A stretch of 43,634 nt of DNA from Pseudoalteromonas fuliginea (GCF_000690055.1 NZ_JJNZ01000068.1:1-43634); one strand, 5' to 3'; counted from the stretch's first letter, positions 24,746-34,090 are shown. The notes: generated from the letters alone by a model not told the origin. Numbers and translations: made by a program.

Positions 24746-25930
24746 TTTAGCTAAAGTGGTGTTTTTACCACTGCCTAAACCACATAAAGCACACAGTCCT
24801 CCGGCAATAGCGCACAGCCATAATGGTGCACTCCAACTTCCCGTAGTCGTGTGTAATGCACCAGCTAGCATAGGACCAATAGCCGCGAGCAAATAACCTA
24901 CGCTTTGCGACATTCCCGAAAGCGACGCTGCTTGTTGCGAATCGTCAGTTCGTAAACTAATAAACGACAGCCCCAATATAAAACACGCTCCAGAGCAAAA
25001 ACCTAGCATTAGGGTCCAAACAAAAGCAAAGCTAGGCATGTAAAGCAGCCCCAATGCACTGAGTGCACTCAACATGGCTAAAATAAAGCTAAGCGCGCTT
25101 TGATCTTTTAATTTGGCAAGTAACGGAATTAATATTAAACCCGGTAATGCAGTCGCTATTTGAAAAGCCCCATGATAAGCACCTGCTTGGGTAGCTGAGT
25201 GACCGGTTTCGGTTAATATGCTTGGTAACCACGTAATAATTATATAATTTAAAAACGAGTTTAAGCCCAGCAGTATGGTAATTTGCCATGCTAGTAAATA
25301 GCGCCAAACACTTTTTGACGTGTCGGTGTGTTGAGCAATACTCGCGGGTTTTGTGTGCTTACTTAATTGCGACATCCATACAATAATACTCGCCAGAGTA
25401 ATAATAGCTGATGAGCCCAGCGCAAGTTGCCATCCTAATCCGTTTAACTGACTAAGTGGAAATACTAAAGTAGAAAACCCACCCGATACCACGCCCATAG
25501 TAAGCACGTAGGCTGAGGTCATTAATGCAACCTTTGCAGGAAAGTCGCGCTTAATTAAACTTGGTAATAATACGTTTGCGATGGCAATGCCCACACCAAT
25601 AATAGCGGTGCCTACAAAAAGCATAGCTGAGGTATTTATTACCCGCGCTGCAACCCCTGCAAGTATAAATAACAAAGCCACAAACAAGGTGCGCTCTAAC
25701 CCTTGCTTTTTAGCAAGAGTTGCGGCCATTGGCGATACAACCGCAAAGGCAATGAGTGGCAATGTTGTTAAAAAACCAGCTTGCGATGCGCTAAGCCCAA
25801 AGTGATTAATAATTTGTTCAAGCACAGGTGCAATACCTGTAAATGTGGCGCGTAAATTTGCGGCAATAAGTAATATGCCAAGCACAAGTAATATGCCAGC
25901 AAAGCGTGATTTAGGTGTGTTATTTAACAA
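24734..25930 (-). CDS. MFS transporter, CynX/NimT-like
   Basis: A 398-residue major facilitator with twelve hydrophobic spans. ILLIAANLRATFTGIAPVL is the N-terminal signature of the CynX (cyanate)/NimT branch, which also includes exporters of small drugs. The start is unusual: the frame opens at TTG 25930, right after an in-frame stop seven codons upstream, no ATG is available before the first helix, and no Shine-Dalgarno is visible. It is divergent from an AraC-type regulator, with about 106 bases between, which suggests local control. The substrate is unknown. Confidence 0.88.
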   Translation of the reverse strand: MLNNTPKSRFAGILLVLGILLIAANLRATFTGIAPVLEQIINHFGLSASQAGFLTTLPLIAFAVVSPMAATLAKKQGLERTLFVALLFILAGVAARVINTSAMLFVGTAIIGVGIAIANVLLPSLIKRDFPAKVALMTSAYVLTMGVVSGGFSTLVFPLSQLNGLGWQLALGSSAIITLASIIVWMSQLSKHTKPASIAQHTDTSKSVWRYLLAWQITILLGLNSFLNYIIITWLPSILTETGHSATQAGAYHGAFQIATALPGLILIPLLAKLKDQSALSFILAMLSALSALGLLYMPSFAFVWTLMLGFCSGACFILGLSFISLRTDDSQQAASLSGMSQSVGYLLAAIGPMLAGALHTTTGSWSAPLWLCAIAGGLCALCGLGSGKNTTLAKSAN

Positions 25931-26036
25931 AAGGGAAGACCATTAAAGCTAATACTTAATGGGCGCTAGTATAAAGGCTTAGCAAAAACTATAATTTAGA
26001 GATAATGACATTAAATAACTAAAAACAGACAAAACT

Positions 26037-26828
26037 ATGTTTGATGCAATTGGCTGGGACGACATTAAAAATTTTGAAACTATGGCGCAGCCCATAATAG
26101 CCAAAATAGAGCATGCCCATGCAAGTCACGAAATACCACTACATACTCATCCAAAAGGGCAATTAATTTTAGCGCTACATGGTTATGTAACGTGTGAAGT
26201 GTCGGCCAAAATGTGGATGGTGCCTACGCACAGTGCAATTTGGATCCCAGCACAAAAGGTGCATAGCAATAGAGCGTCTGATAACGCGCAGCTTTGTCAT
26301 TTATTTATTAATAGTAGTAAAAACGGTATGCCGTTAAATACCTGTACGTTAGCTATTACGCCGCTGGTTAAAGAGCTAATGTGTGAGTTGGCTGGGCATA
26401 ATCAGCACTATACTTTAAATAGTAAAACAGCGCGTTTAGCGCAGGTGTTATTTGATCAACTTATTGAAATGCCCGTACAACCACTGGATTTTGTATTATC
26501 TAAAAACGAGGTAATTCAAACCATGAGCGATCAGCTTATAAATATGCCAAATAACCGAAAAACACTACCACAATGGGCTAAGCAGTTTGCATTAACTGAG
26601 CGCACATTAGCGCGGTTAATTAAAAAAGAAACAGGCATGACATTTGGAAAATGGCGTACGCAATTGCATATAATTACAGCCTTAAAAGCGCTTTCTGATA
26701 AGCAAAGTGTGCAGCAGGTGTCGGAGTTATTAGGGTATGAGTCGGTGAGTGCTTTTATTACTATGTTTAAAAAGGTAATGAAAAAGTCGCCCATGAAATA
26801 CATGAGCGACTTAAATCAGCTAAATTAG
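26037..26828 (+). CDS. AraC-family transcriptional regulator with cupin domain
   Basis: A 263-residue regulator. The N-terminal cupin/AraC-binding domain includes HEIPLHTHPKGQLILALHG and SAIWIPAQKVHSN. The C-terminal AraC helix-turn-helix pair has LTERTLARLIKKETGMTFGK and the second helix LLGYESVSAFITMFKKVM. Family members of this layout bind a small ligand and activate an adjacent gene. It is divergent from the MFS transporter and is the likely regulator of that gene. Start ATG 26037 has only a weak upstream site. Confidence 0.92.
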   Translation: MFDAIGWDDIKNFETMAQPIIAKIEHAHASHEIPLHTHPKGQLILALHGYVTCEVSAKMWMVPTHSAIWIPAQKVHSNRASDNAQLCHLFINSSKNGMPLNTCTLAITPLVKELMCELAGHNQHYTLNSKTARLAQVLFDQLIEMPVQPLDFVLSKNEVIQTMSDQLINMPNNRKTLPQWAKQFALTERTLARLIKKETGMTFGKWRTQLHIITALKALSDKQSVQQVSELLGYESVSAFITMFKKVMKKSPMKYMSDLNQLN

Positions 26829-26847
26829 CTTAGCCCTTAAATAAGCA

Positions 26848-28908
26848 TTACCAAGTGTAAGTTGCCGAAAGCATCGCGTTACGAGGTCTACCCGGGAAGT
26901 ATCTGTCGCCGGTAAAACTGGTGTAATCGGCGCGCTCCGCATAAGCCTCATCAGTTAAGTTAATAATACGAGCAAGTAGCTCAAGATTATTAGTAACTTG
27001 CCACTGAGCGCGCAAGCTTAAAACATCATGCCCTTGGTATTTATTTAAGTTTTCTGGGTCGGTGTAGTAGTTACCAACGCGGTGCCACTGCAAAGCAAAT
27101 TGCGCGTTGTATAATGCCTGCCATGTTAAATCGAGATTAGCAATATTACGCGGCGCGGTATCTATGTCGTTGCCGTTTATATTTAAACCGTTAAGTATTT
27201 GGTTGTTAGTATAAGTATGCTTTGCGTGTGTGCCTGCAAAGTTAAGTGCAAGCGACTTAGTGAGCTGGTAGTCAAGCTCAAGCTCAATACCACGATGGCG
27301 AGAGCTGCCATTATTTACCGTAAAAAAGTCACTATCGCGGTAAATCGTATTGTGTTTACTCATAGCGTAAAGTGACACACCATAACGTAGTTTTTCGTAA
27401 ATCCCTTTAATACCCAGCTCTGCGTTATTGGCTATTTCGGCGCTTAAATTTGCAGTGGTTTGCTCGCGTTGTAATTGGTATAGCTCAGCCGCTTGTGGCG
27501 CTCTGTAACCGCGAGAAAAGTTTGCATAAAGCGTGTTATTTATATTGTACTGATAACTAACCCCAAGCTTTGGCGATAGATTACTAAAACTATTTTTAGC
27601 ACTCGCTGGGCGGCTGTATCGGCAGCCACCAAAGCCGCATTCTGTGCCATCGTCTTTTGTTCTACCTGCTAGCATATTATTGGTGTAGTCGTACTGCATA
27701 TGCTCGTAGCGCACACCTGCGGTAAGTAACCATTTATTTAATTGCCAATCAAGCGATGCAAAAGGGGCATAAAGCGTGGCGTTTACATCGTAATCGTAAT
27801 GCTTACCTTGGGGTACTGTAGCAACTAAAAATGTAGAGCCTTGAGTGGGCTCGTTTTGGCTTTGAGTAAAGTCGGCTTGCGTGTATTCGCCATCAAGCCC
27901 TAGGTTTACTTTTACATTACGTTGTAAATTATATTGATAAAGCGATTGTACGCCAAAACCAGTTTGGCTGTTTTTTTCAAGCGGTGTGCCGGGTAAAAAG
28001 TGCTTAAAAAAGTCCATGCTTTGGTCGCGAAAATATAACGTAGTAGAGAGCACATCATTGTTATTTAATTGCCATGTTGCATTGCTCCATGCTCTAAATG
28101 CGCGTGCTTTTCTAAATGCGTCAGGGTCAAAGTTTTTTTGCGCGAGGTCTTCGTTTTTATAGCTTTCAAAGCCTGTAATAAATCCAGCCGTTTGCTGATC
28201 AAGATTTGTGTAAGTAAGGCCTGAGGTAAGTAATAAATTATTATTTGAATAGCGATGGCGAATATTTACTTTTTGTTGCTCTACGCTTTCGTCGTCGCGG
28301 TAACCGCTATCATCGGTAACACTTGCGTTAATGCCGATACCGCTTTTGCCGTAATCTTGTCCTGCACGTAATTTGTAGCGGGTATAGCCGTACGAGCCAT
28401 AGTCTAAACCAACTAAACCACCGCCTTGTGTGGTGTCGGGCGTTATTACATTAATAACACCATGCACAGCGTTTGAGCCATAAAGTGCAGAGCCAGGGCC
28501 TTTTAGCACTTCAATACGCTGCGCCATTTCGCTGTGCGCTTCAAATAACTCGTTTATGTTACAAAACCCAGCGGCTCTCAGTGGTATACCATCTTCTAAG
28601 GTTAATATGCCACCACATGCGCCTGCGCCCGAAAGTACCGGAGAGCGCAATGCGGGTAAATATTCTTGGCCATTTCCGCGTTGAATATTAGCACCCGCTA
28701 CACGTTGTAGGGCTTCTTCAATATGGGTAGGCGCTATGCTATTTAGCTGCGCTTCGCTGAGTGCGCTTATTGATAAAGGGAGTGGGGTAGATAGCGCTTC
28801 AATACGTGATGCCGTAGTTGTTATTGTTTCTATTGCATCGTTGTTTTGATTATCGGCAAACGCAGCGTGGCTAAAGGGTAATATCAGCGGCAAAAAATAA
28901 GGTTTCAT
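26848..28908 (-). CDS. TonB-dependent outer membrane receptor
   Basis: A 686-residue receptor: signal peptide (to about residue 18, SHAAFA), a TonB box-like IETITTTAS, a plug domain (about 40-160) with VEDG-type text (TLEDGIPLRAAGF) and RIEVLKGPGSALYGSNAVHG, and a 22-strand barrel ending SATYTW. Unusual features are a cysteine pair in the plug (ACGG and GFCN) and another pair in a barrel loop (ECGFGGC). The substrate cannot be named. AAGGAA lies just upstream of the start. The gene follows DUF1275 on the same strand with a 74-base gap. Confidence 0.92.
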   Translation of the reverse strand: MKPYFLPLILPFSHAAFADNQNNDAIETITTTASRIEALSTPLPLSISALSEAQLNSIAPTHIEEALQRVAGANIQRGNGQEYLPALRSPVLSGAGACGGILTLEDGIPLRAAGFCNINELFEAHSEMAQRIEVLKGPGSALYGSNAVHGVINVITPDTTQGGGLVGLDYGSYGYTRYKLRAGQDYGKSGIGINASVTDDSGYRDDESVEQQKVNIRHRYSNNNLLLTSGLTYTNLDQQTAGFITGFESYKNEDLAQKNFDPDAFRKARAFRAWSNATWQLNNNDVLSTTLYFRDQSMDFFKHFLPGTPLEKNSQTGFGVQSLYQYNLQRNVKVNLGLDGEYTQADFTQSQNEPTQGSTFLVATVPQGKHYDYDVNATLYAPFASLDWQLNKWLLTAGVRYEHMQYDYTNNMLAGRTKDDGTECGFGGCRYSRPASAKNSFSNLSPKLGVSYQYNINNTLYANFSRGYRAPQAAELYQLQREQTTANLSAEIANNAELGIKGIYEKLRYGVSLYAMSKHNTIYRDSDFFTVNNGSSRHRGIELELDYQLTKSLALNFAGTHAKHTYTNNQILNGLNINGNDIDTAPRNIANLDLTWQALYNAQFALQWHRVGNYYTDPENLNKYQGHDVLSLRAQWQVTNNLELLARIINLTDEAYAERADYTSFTGDRYFPGRPRNAMLSATYTW

Positions 28909-28982
28909 ACATTCCTTGAAAGTAATCTATATTGCATTGCCTCTATAATATGCGGTTTTAATATGCATTTAAACTTGTTGCG

Positions 28983-29639
28983 TTAAAGCGTACGTAACCT
29001 ATAAACCCGATACGTAATTGATAAAACAAAACAAGCCACAGCAGGAAACACCAAAGCCAGCACTAAGTAATGCTTAAATAAAACGTAGCCGGTTATACCG
29101 CCTAGTAAAAAGCCTGCAATAATGAGTAAAAACATAACGCCTTTACGGGTATCAAATTGCTCACCTTTAAGCGCTTTACCTAGCATTAAACCAAGGTCAG
29201 TAAAAATACCGGTTAAGTGTGTGGTACGAACTACTGCGCCACTGTAATTAGTTGCTAGCGCATTTTGTAACCCACACGCAGCAGACGTTAAAACAATGCC
29301 GTAAACGAATGTGTTTTTGAGTAAATAAGCACTCGCAAGTAGTAGCAATCCTTCAATAAAAAGCAAAGTGTCGTAATGACGACCAAGTTTTAATGAGCCA
29401 CCAGAGAGCAAAAAGCCCGACAGTGCCGAACCCAACATAAAGCTAACAATTATTGAAAGTAACAATAAGGCAGTACTGGGATTAGTTATTGCTTTAATAC
29501 CAAGTAAAGTAACAGAGCCAGATACATGCGAAATAGCCTGGTGCTCAAATCCTAATAAGCCTACAGCGTTTACTATGCCCGCTATAAATGCGAGTGTAAA
29601 CGCGCCATATTCAACCCACTTTGGTAGTTTTGTAAACAT
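28983..29639 (-). CDS. DUF1275 (YoaK-family) membrane protein
   Basis: A 218-residue inner-membrane protein with about six spans. GIVNAVGLLGF and HVSGSVTLLG near the N-terminus and CGLQNALATNYSGAVVRTTH in the fifth part are the conserved signature of DUF1275/YoaK. The function is unknown. It is upstream of the TonB receptor on the same strand and may be cotranscribed with it, which would suggest a role in handling the receptor's substrate, but this is guesswork. Confidence 0.88.
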   Translation of the reverse strand: MFTKLPKWVEYGAFTLAFIAGIVNAVGLLGFEHQAISHVSGSVTLLGIKAITNPSTALLLLSIIVSFMLGSALSGFLLSGGSLKLGRHYDTLLFIEGLLLLASAYLLKNTFVYGIVLTSAACGLQNALATNYSGAVVRTTHLTGIFTDLGLMLGKALKGEQFDTRKGVMFLLIIAGFLLGGITGYVLFKHYLVLALVFPAVACFVLSITYRVYRLRTL

Positions 29640-29729
29640 TGCTTAGATCTTATAATTTCTATGTAGATAGGTTTATATCATACACCTAAAGATATTTTTT
29701 TTAGGAACATAAAATAAAGATAAACGCAT

Positions 29730-30431
29730 TTAGTCATCGTTTTTGTTAAGTCGCTTTGCTTGAAAAGCTTTAATTTGCTGATCGACTTTATGTGTATCAA
29801 TGACTCCAAATTTAAATGCGATATACACAGGAAGTTGAAATTCATTTAATTCAATAGAGGTGATGTTTTTGAAAGGTTGTGTGTACCAAAGGCCAGCTTG
29901 GTAATTTGTAATAGCGTACTGCACTCGCCCTTTTTTAAGGAGCTTAAACGTGTCTTCGCTAGAAAGTGAACGCATTATATTATTTGAATCTATTGCGTAC
30001 TTTTTGGCAATTTCTACTGGTAAATCAACGCCTCTGAGCATTGATATTGCAGCTTGAGATAAATTATTATTAATAACGTTTTGATCGTTAATCGTAAACA
30101 AGCCAAATTTAGTTATATGCAGCGGCACCGTTGTAAAGTCTAAGTATTTAGCACGCTCTGGATTATTGCCTAATGAAAAATAACAGTCAAAGTTATCTTT
30201 TTTCATTTCTTTTTGAACACGTGCCCAAGGTAAATGCACTAGTTCAATATTTAATTCTAGGTTGTGCTCAATAAACCTTAAATATTCAATATCTAAACCA
30301 GTAAATGTTTCGGTGTTAGTGTCATATATTGTAAAAGGGGGGTAGTGAGTAGTAACACAGCGTATGATTTTATTTTGCGATGCAAATAACGGTGTTGAAT
30401 ATAAAATTATAAAAAAGAAAATTACACGCAT
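29730..30431 (-). CDS. Periplasmic solute-binding protein (SBP_bac_3-like)
   Basis: A 233-residue exported protein with a signal peptide (MRVIFFFIILYSTPLFAS) and a type II periplasmic binding fold. CVTTHYPPFTIYD, FTGLDIEYLRFIEH and LVHLPWARVQKEMK match family 3 solute-binding proteins used by amino-acid ABC transporters. No permease or ATPase gene is nearby, so it may be a stand-alone ligand sensor or scavenger, as several such proteins in Vibrio and Alteromonadales are. The ligand is unknown. Confidence 0.82.
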   Translation of the reverse strand: MRVIFFFIILYSTPLFASQNKIIRCVTTHYPPFTIYDTNTETFTGLDIEYLRFIEHNLELNIELVHLPWARVQKEMKKDNFDCYFSLGNNPERAKYLDFTTVPLHITKFGLFTINDQNVINNNLSQAAISMLRGVDLPVEIAKKYAIDSNNIMRSLSSEDTFKLLKKGRVQYAITNYQAGLWYTQPFKNITSIELNEFQLPVYIAFKFGVIDTHKVDQQIKAFQAKRLNKNDD

Positions 30432-30556
30432 TAAGCCAAAACCCAGTTTTTTTTATTAGTGTAGAAGATTATGTTTGATTATCCAGTCTGGTGCGTTTAA
30501 CTGTACTGATCTAAGTAAATATAAAAAGCGTATTAACACAATTTGAGCAAATCTAA

Positions 30557-30805
30557 ATGTTTAACACAGAGCAACAATCACGAATTATAGAAATGGCGTG
30601 GGAAGACAGAACCCCTTACGAGGCAATAGAGCAGTTATACGGATTAAAATACCCGCAATTGGTGGTTTTTATGCGAGACAACGTTTCAAAAGGCAGTTTT
30701 AAAGTTTGGCGTAAACGCCATGCTGGTCGCAAAACAAAACACTTAAAATTACGTGACCCTGCTATTATGCGTAGTCACTGTAAAACACAATATAAACAGC
30801 GATGA
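30557..30805 (+). CDS. TIGR03643 family protein
   Basis: An 82-residue basic protein. IIEMAWEDRTPYEAIEQLYGL, read here as EMAWEDRTPYEAIEQ, and SFKVWRKRHAGRKTKH are the conserved text of TIGR03643, a small family of unknown function common in marine gammaproteobacteria. The helix content and positive charge suggest nucleic-acid binding. It is a single gene with a weak Shine-Dalgarno; the 3' tail past about residue 62 is not conserved in what I remember of the family. Confidence 0.82.
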   Translation: MFNTEQQSRIIEMAWEDRTPYEAIEQLYGLKYPQLVVFMRDNVSKGSFKVWRKRHAGRKTKHLKLRDPAIMRSHCKTQYKQR

Positions 30806-30919
30806 GTTAGCTTAAATTTTAATGGCTGGCAATTTCATTCGTTGTTCATACCCGTTTGTTAAACTCGTAAATTAATCCCAGTTATTAAATTCACTAAGTT
30901 AACTTATAAGGATATTAAA

Positions 30920-31999
30920 ATGCTCATTGCGCTGGCTATCATCATCGGCTTTTTTTTACTGGTTACCTTGTTACCTATGTCTTACAGCCAACACTATTTG
31001 GTGCGTAGTTGCGACTTTGTGCGCTTACAAGTGTTTTATATTGCCAGTTTAGTCACTGTTACTTCGTTATTTTTATTATGGCAAAGTAGCGCAATAGGCT
31101 ATGTATTTATAGCCTTAACCTCATTACTTATAATGATTTTACAAGGTAAATGGATTTACCCGTATACGTGGCTTGCTAAAAAAGAAGTGCAAAGCGCACC
31201 TAAGCACATCGACCATAGCATACGAATTATGTCGGCAAATGTACTTATGTCGAACCATAAAAGTGAGCAGTTAATTAGCCTTGTTGATGAGCATCAACCC
31301 GACCTACTCATTACGCTTGAGAGCGATAGCTGGTGGGAAAATAAATTATCAGTCATTAAAAAAAATTACCCATATTACATAGAATGCTCTAAAGACAATC
31401 GTTACGGCATGCACTTATACAGCAAGTTTAAAATACTCGATGCACAAATATGTGAGCTAATAGAAAAAGATATTCCCTCAATTCATATTTTGTTTGAAAA
31501 CGATGAAGGCCTGCAAATGCAAGGGCACTTTATTCACCCCGCACCACCAAGCCCGACAGAGGAAGACTCATCGCGTCCGCGCGATTCGGAGCTAATAATG
31601 GTCGCTAAAGCGCTTAAAAACCCAACACGACCTACCATAGTTGCCGGTGATTTAAATGATGTAGCTTGGTCGCGCAGCACCCGTTTGTTTATGCAAATAA
31701 GTGGCTTTTTAGACCCTCGAAAAGGCCGAGGTTTTTATAATACTTTTCATGCAAGTTACTTTTTTATGCGCTGGCCACTCGATCACTTATTTCACAGCCC
31801 AGGTTTTAAAGTAAAGCGTATTAAGCGCCTAGCTAAATATGGGTCTGATCACTTTGCGCTACTCACTGAGCTTATCTACGAAAACGCTAATCAGCAATCA
31901 TTAGAAACTAAATCCGATGAACTTAAGCAAGAAGAAATTCAAGAGCTTGCCATGAGTAAAGCAGATAAGCGAAAAGTGCCAAGATTTGAGGAAGAGTAA
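30920..31999 (+). CDS. Membrane-anchored endonuclease/exonuclease/phosphatase family protein
   Basis: A 359-residue protein. Residues 1-80 hold about three membrane spans, like YafD-type proteins. The EEP domain (about 100-330) has the catalytic text SANVLMSN, TLESDSWW (metal Glu), VAGDLNDVAWS (Asp/Asn) and YGSDHFALL (the final Asp-His pair). Members cleave phosphodiesters of nucleic acids, inositol lipids or sphingolipids; the actual substrate is unknown. AAGGA lies 8 bases before ATG 30920. A charged C-terminal tail of about 35 residues ends the protein. Confidence 0.88.
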   Translation: MLIALAIIIGFFLLVTLLPMSYSQHYLVRSCDFVRLQVFYIASLVTVTSLFLLWQSSAIGYVFIALTSLLIMILQGKWIYPYTWLAKKEVQSAPKHIDHSIRIMSANVLMSNHKSEQLISLVDEHQPDLLITLESDSWWENKLSVIKKNYPYYIECSKDNRYGMHLYSKFKILDAQICELIEKDIPSIHILFENDEGLQMQGHFIHPAPPSPTEEDSSRPRDSELIMVAKALKNPTRPTIVAGDLNDVAWSRSTRLFMQISGFLDPRKGRGFYNTFHASYFFMRWPLDHLFHSPGFKVKRIKRLAKYGSDHFALLTELIYENANQQSLETKSDELKQEEIQELAMSKADKRKVPRFEEE

Positions 32000-32083
32000 C
32001 GGCTATCAACTTGTAAAAGCATAAGGTCTAAATAATCGCTTGTTAAGAATAATTATTATTTTAATTCAGTGTATTACATTAGT

Positions 32084-32809
32084 TTACTTTATAATTTGGA
32101 CTATCATATAGAGTCCCTGGAGATTAGGAAACAATAGTTTTCCTTTCTCATCGACCATTTTCCAGTCTATTCTGCAAGAGCCTGGGTGTTTAGGTGCATG
32201 AAATTTGACTGAAATATCTACACTAGCGCTTGGAACTGTTTTATTAATACGGACTTTTTGAACAGATTGACAGAGGCCTATTGAGTTCAGTGTTACTCTT
32301 TGTAGGTATCTATCCTCCCAAGTTATATTACCCGAATTTTTAATTCTCCAAGTCTTAACAAAAGTTGTACCTGCTTTTATTGGGGTACCATCCGGTATAG
32401 TAACGTCTTTTATAAAGTAGGAACTATCAGCAGGCACCGGTATGGGCTCTAATATTTTTTCAATTACTTTAGAATTGTTGATATAGCTATAAATTGCCGA
32501 GATAACAATGATAACGGTTAACAATGAAATGAATATGGATGTTGATAGCCATACAGGTATATATCTACTTTTTTTATTTTCTAGCGAGCTAATAGTTTTA
32601 TTTTGACAAACTATTAATTTGGCTACTTGATCTTCTGTGATATTTAGTGCGGTTGAAAGGTAAGTTTTTAAATCAGCAGTAAGTGCTCTTTCTCCGTTAA
32701 TTACCTTATAAAAATGAGGTTGGCTCACTCCTGATTCGGCAATAATCTGTTTCATTAGTATTTTTTTATTATCCGATAATGTTTTGAGTTTATCCTTAAT
32801 GTTTTCCAT
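32084..32809 (-). CDS. HTH-transmembrane-NBR1-type Ig-like domain protein
   Basis: A 241-residue protein with three parts. Residues 18-65 look like an XRE-type helix-turn-helix (IAESGVSQPHFYKVINGERA). Residues 87-110 are a single membrane span. Residues 132-240 match the NBR1-type Ig-like (FW, four-tryptophan) domain: IPDGTPIKAGTTFVKTWRIK, then NSGNITW, with W154, W164 and W216 conserved and C180/C212 possibly disulfide-bonded. The topology would be cytoplasmic DNA-binding and periplasmic sensing, as in CadC/ToxR-like proteins but with a different sensor. It is divergent from a small secreted protein. Domain calls are from pattern; the function is unknown. Confidence 0.72.
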   Translation of the reverse strand: MENIKDKLKTLSDNKKILMKQIIAESGVSQPHFYKVINGERALTADLKTYLSTALNITEDQVAKLIVCQNKTISSLENKKSRYIPVWLSTSIFISLLTVIIVISAIYSYINNSKVIEKILEPIPVPADSSYFIKDVTIPDGTPIKAGTTFVKTWRIKNSGNITWEDRYLQRVTLNSIGLCQSVQKVRINKTVPSASVDISVKFHAPKHPGSCRIDWKMVDEKGKLLFPNLQGLYMIVQIIK

Positions 32810-32963
32810 GTTGTTGATATTAATTAGTTTGTTTATTTGTATTTATGATAGCCTGTTAATTTGTTATCGGATGTTATTTTTGTGTTTTTTTTGTGATCTT
32901 TTTCTGAGATGTTTGTTTTGCTTTTTAGCATTCGACATTAATTCATATAATCAAAAGGAAACA

Positions 32964-33311
32964 ATGATGACTAAAATTAAACTACTAACGATCAGCTCTA
33001 TTATGGCAATGAGCATATTTGTAAATGACTCGCATGCTGCTGATATTGGAACTGTTATATGCGAAAGCAGTTCATCTACAGCTGAGCTTACTGTAAATAT
33101 TAGTGGAATTACTTGGAATGACTGGTGGGATCATGAAAGCGTTCAAGCTCATGGTTTTACCCAAGAGGGTCGAATTATTAGTTTTGATCCACAACGGCTC
33201 AATCCTAGTAAGCAAAATTACTTTTTTAGTTATAATGGACCATATCAAATAAATAGTATCAAAACGTATGTAACGACTAATATGATTGATATTGAAGTAA
33301 GTTGTTCGTAA
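32964..33311 (+). CDS. Small exported cysteine-containing hypothetical protein
   Basis: A 115-residue protein with a signal peptide cut after about SHA (MTKIKLLTISSIMAMSIF is the hydrophobic head). The mature part starts ADIGTVICESSSS and ends IEVSCS, so it has exactly two cysteines, near its two ends, as expected for one disulfide. Several Trp and Tyr residues (WNDWWD) are present. I recognise no family. ATG 32964 or 32967 follow AAAGGAAA; the in-frame region back to 32784 is hydrophobic noise over the promoter. It is divergent from the HTH-Ig protein and could be its target. Confidence 0.65.
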   Translation: MMTKIKLLTISSIMAMSIFVNDSHAADIGTVICESSSSTAELTVNISGITWNDWWDHESVQAHGFTQEGRIISFDPQRLNPSKQNYFFSYNGPYQINSIKTYVTTNMIDIEVSCS

Positions 33312-33345
33312 TCAAAATTAGTGAAAGGAATGAGCTATAACTTTT

Positions 33346-33711
33346 TTATAGCTCATTTTCTACGCCATTTTTTGAATAGTAAATCGTATAACCCCAAAAT
33401 GGGTCGAGTGACAAAAATTGAACTTTATTTAATTCCCCAGTTAGGAAATAAGCTTTAACTCGCGTTACTTTAGAATCTTGCTTTACTTCCCATGAAATTG
33501 TTGTGTCATTTAATGTGCTGTTTACAGGTTCACCAAATTCATCTGATATATCAGCTTTAGATGTGTGAGTATCAAAGCTACGTAACTTTTCTAAAGTAGA
33601 CTTTTGAGGTGCTGACATTAAGGTTAACGCATCTTCAGATGCATTTAGATAAAATGCGCCAATAAGCCCTGTCACGAAGACTAGTAATATACTTTTTTTC
33701 ATATGATCCAT
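33346..33711 (-). CDS. Small exported or membrane-anchored hypothetical protein
   Basis: A 121-residue protein with an N-terminal hydrophobic segment (KKSILLVFVTGLIGAFYLNA), either a signal peptide or an anchor. The rest is soluble; LEKLRSFDTHTSKADISDEFGEP followed by ISWEV recalls the SmpA/BamE-like fold motif (FG-P then a beta hairpin), but the match is weak. Start 33711 (MDHMKK) lacks a Shine-Dalgarno; 33702 (MKKS) has a poor GGA. It is convergent with the secreted protein gene, 34 bases apart. Confidence 0.55.
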   Translation of the reverse strand: MDHMKKSILLVFVTGLIGAFYLNASEDALTLMSAPQKSTLEKLRSFDTHTSKADISDEFGEPVNSTLNDTTISWEVKQDSKVTRVKAYFLTGELNKVQFLSLDPFWGYTIYYSKNGVENEL

Positions 33712-34090
33712 TTTTTATTAATTGTTTATGGGTAGTTTTTTTATTTGCTTTTATACGTTCATACTTTTTAGAAACGACTCTTTTATATTTCGTACCGCCT
33801 GATTATAGAACCATTATTTGATGGTTATATACATTGTAAGTTTTAGCTATCGCACCAGCATATAAATAATCCCCCCTATGATAACTATTTTCTTGATAGT
33901 TTTACCATGCTTATTCCTTTATATACGCTGTTTACTTCCATAAGTTTTTTGCCTTTTGAAAGTATCATCGGATGGTGTGATTTTTAGTTAGTGGCTCATT
34001 TTTGTTCTGGCGGAACAAAATATAATTAAAAATAAACTTACAAAAATAGTACAAGCAAAGTATTCATAACAATTAATTGAACAGGGAAAT

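Noticed and set aside
32784..32963. N-terminal extension of the small secreted protein
   Set aside because: It crosses the divergent promoter region and overlaps the HTH-Ig gene; AAAGGAAA and a normal signal peptide support the start at 32964.
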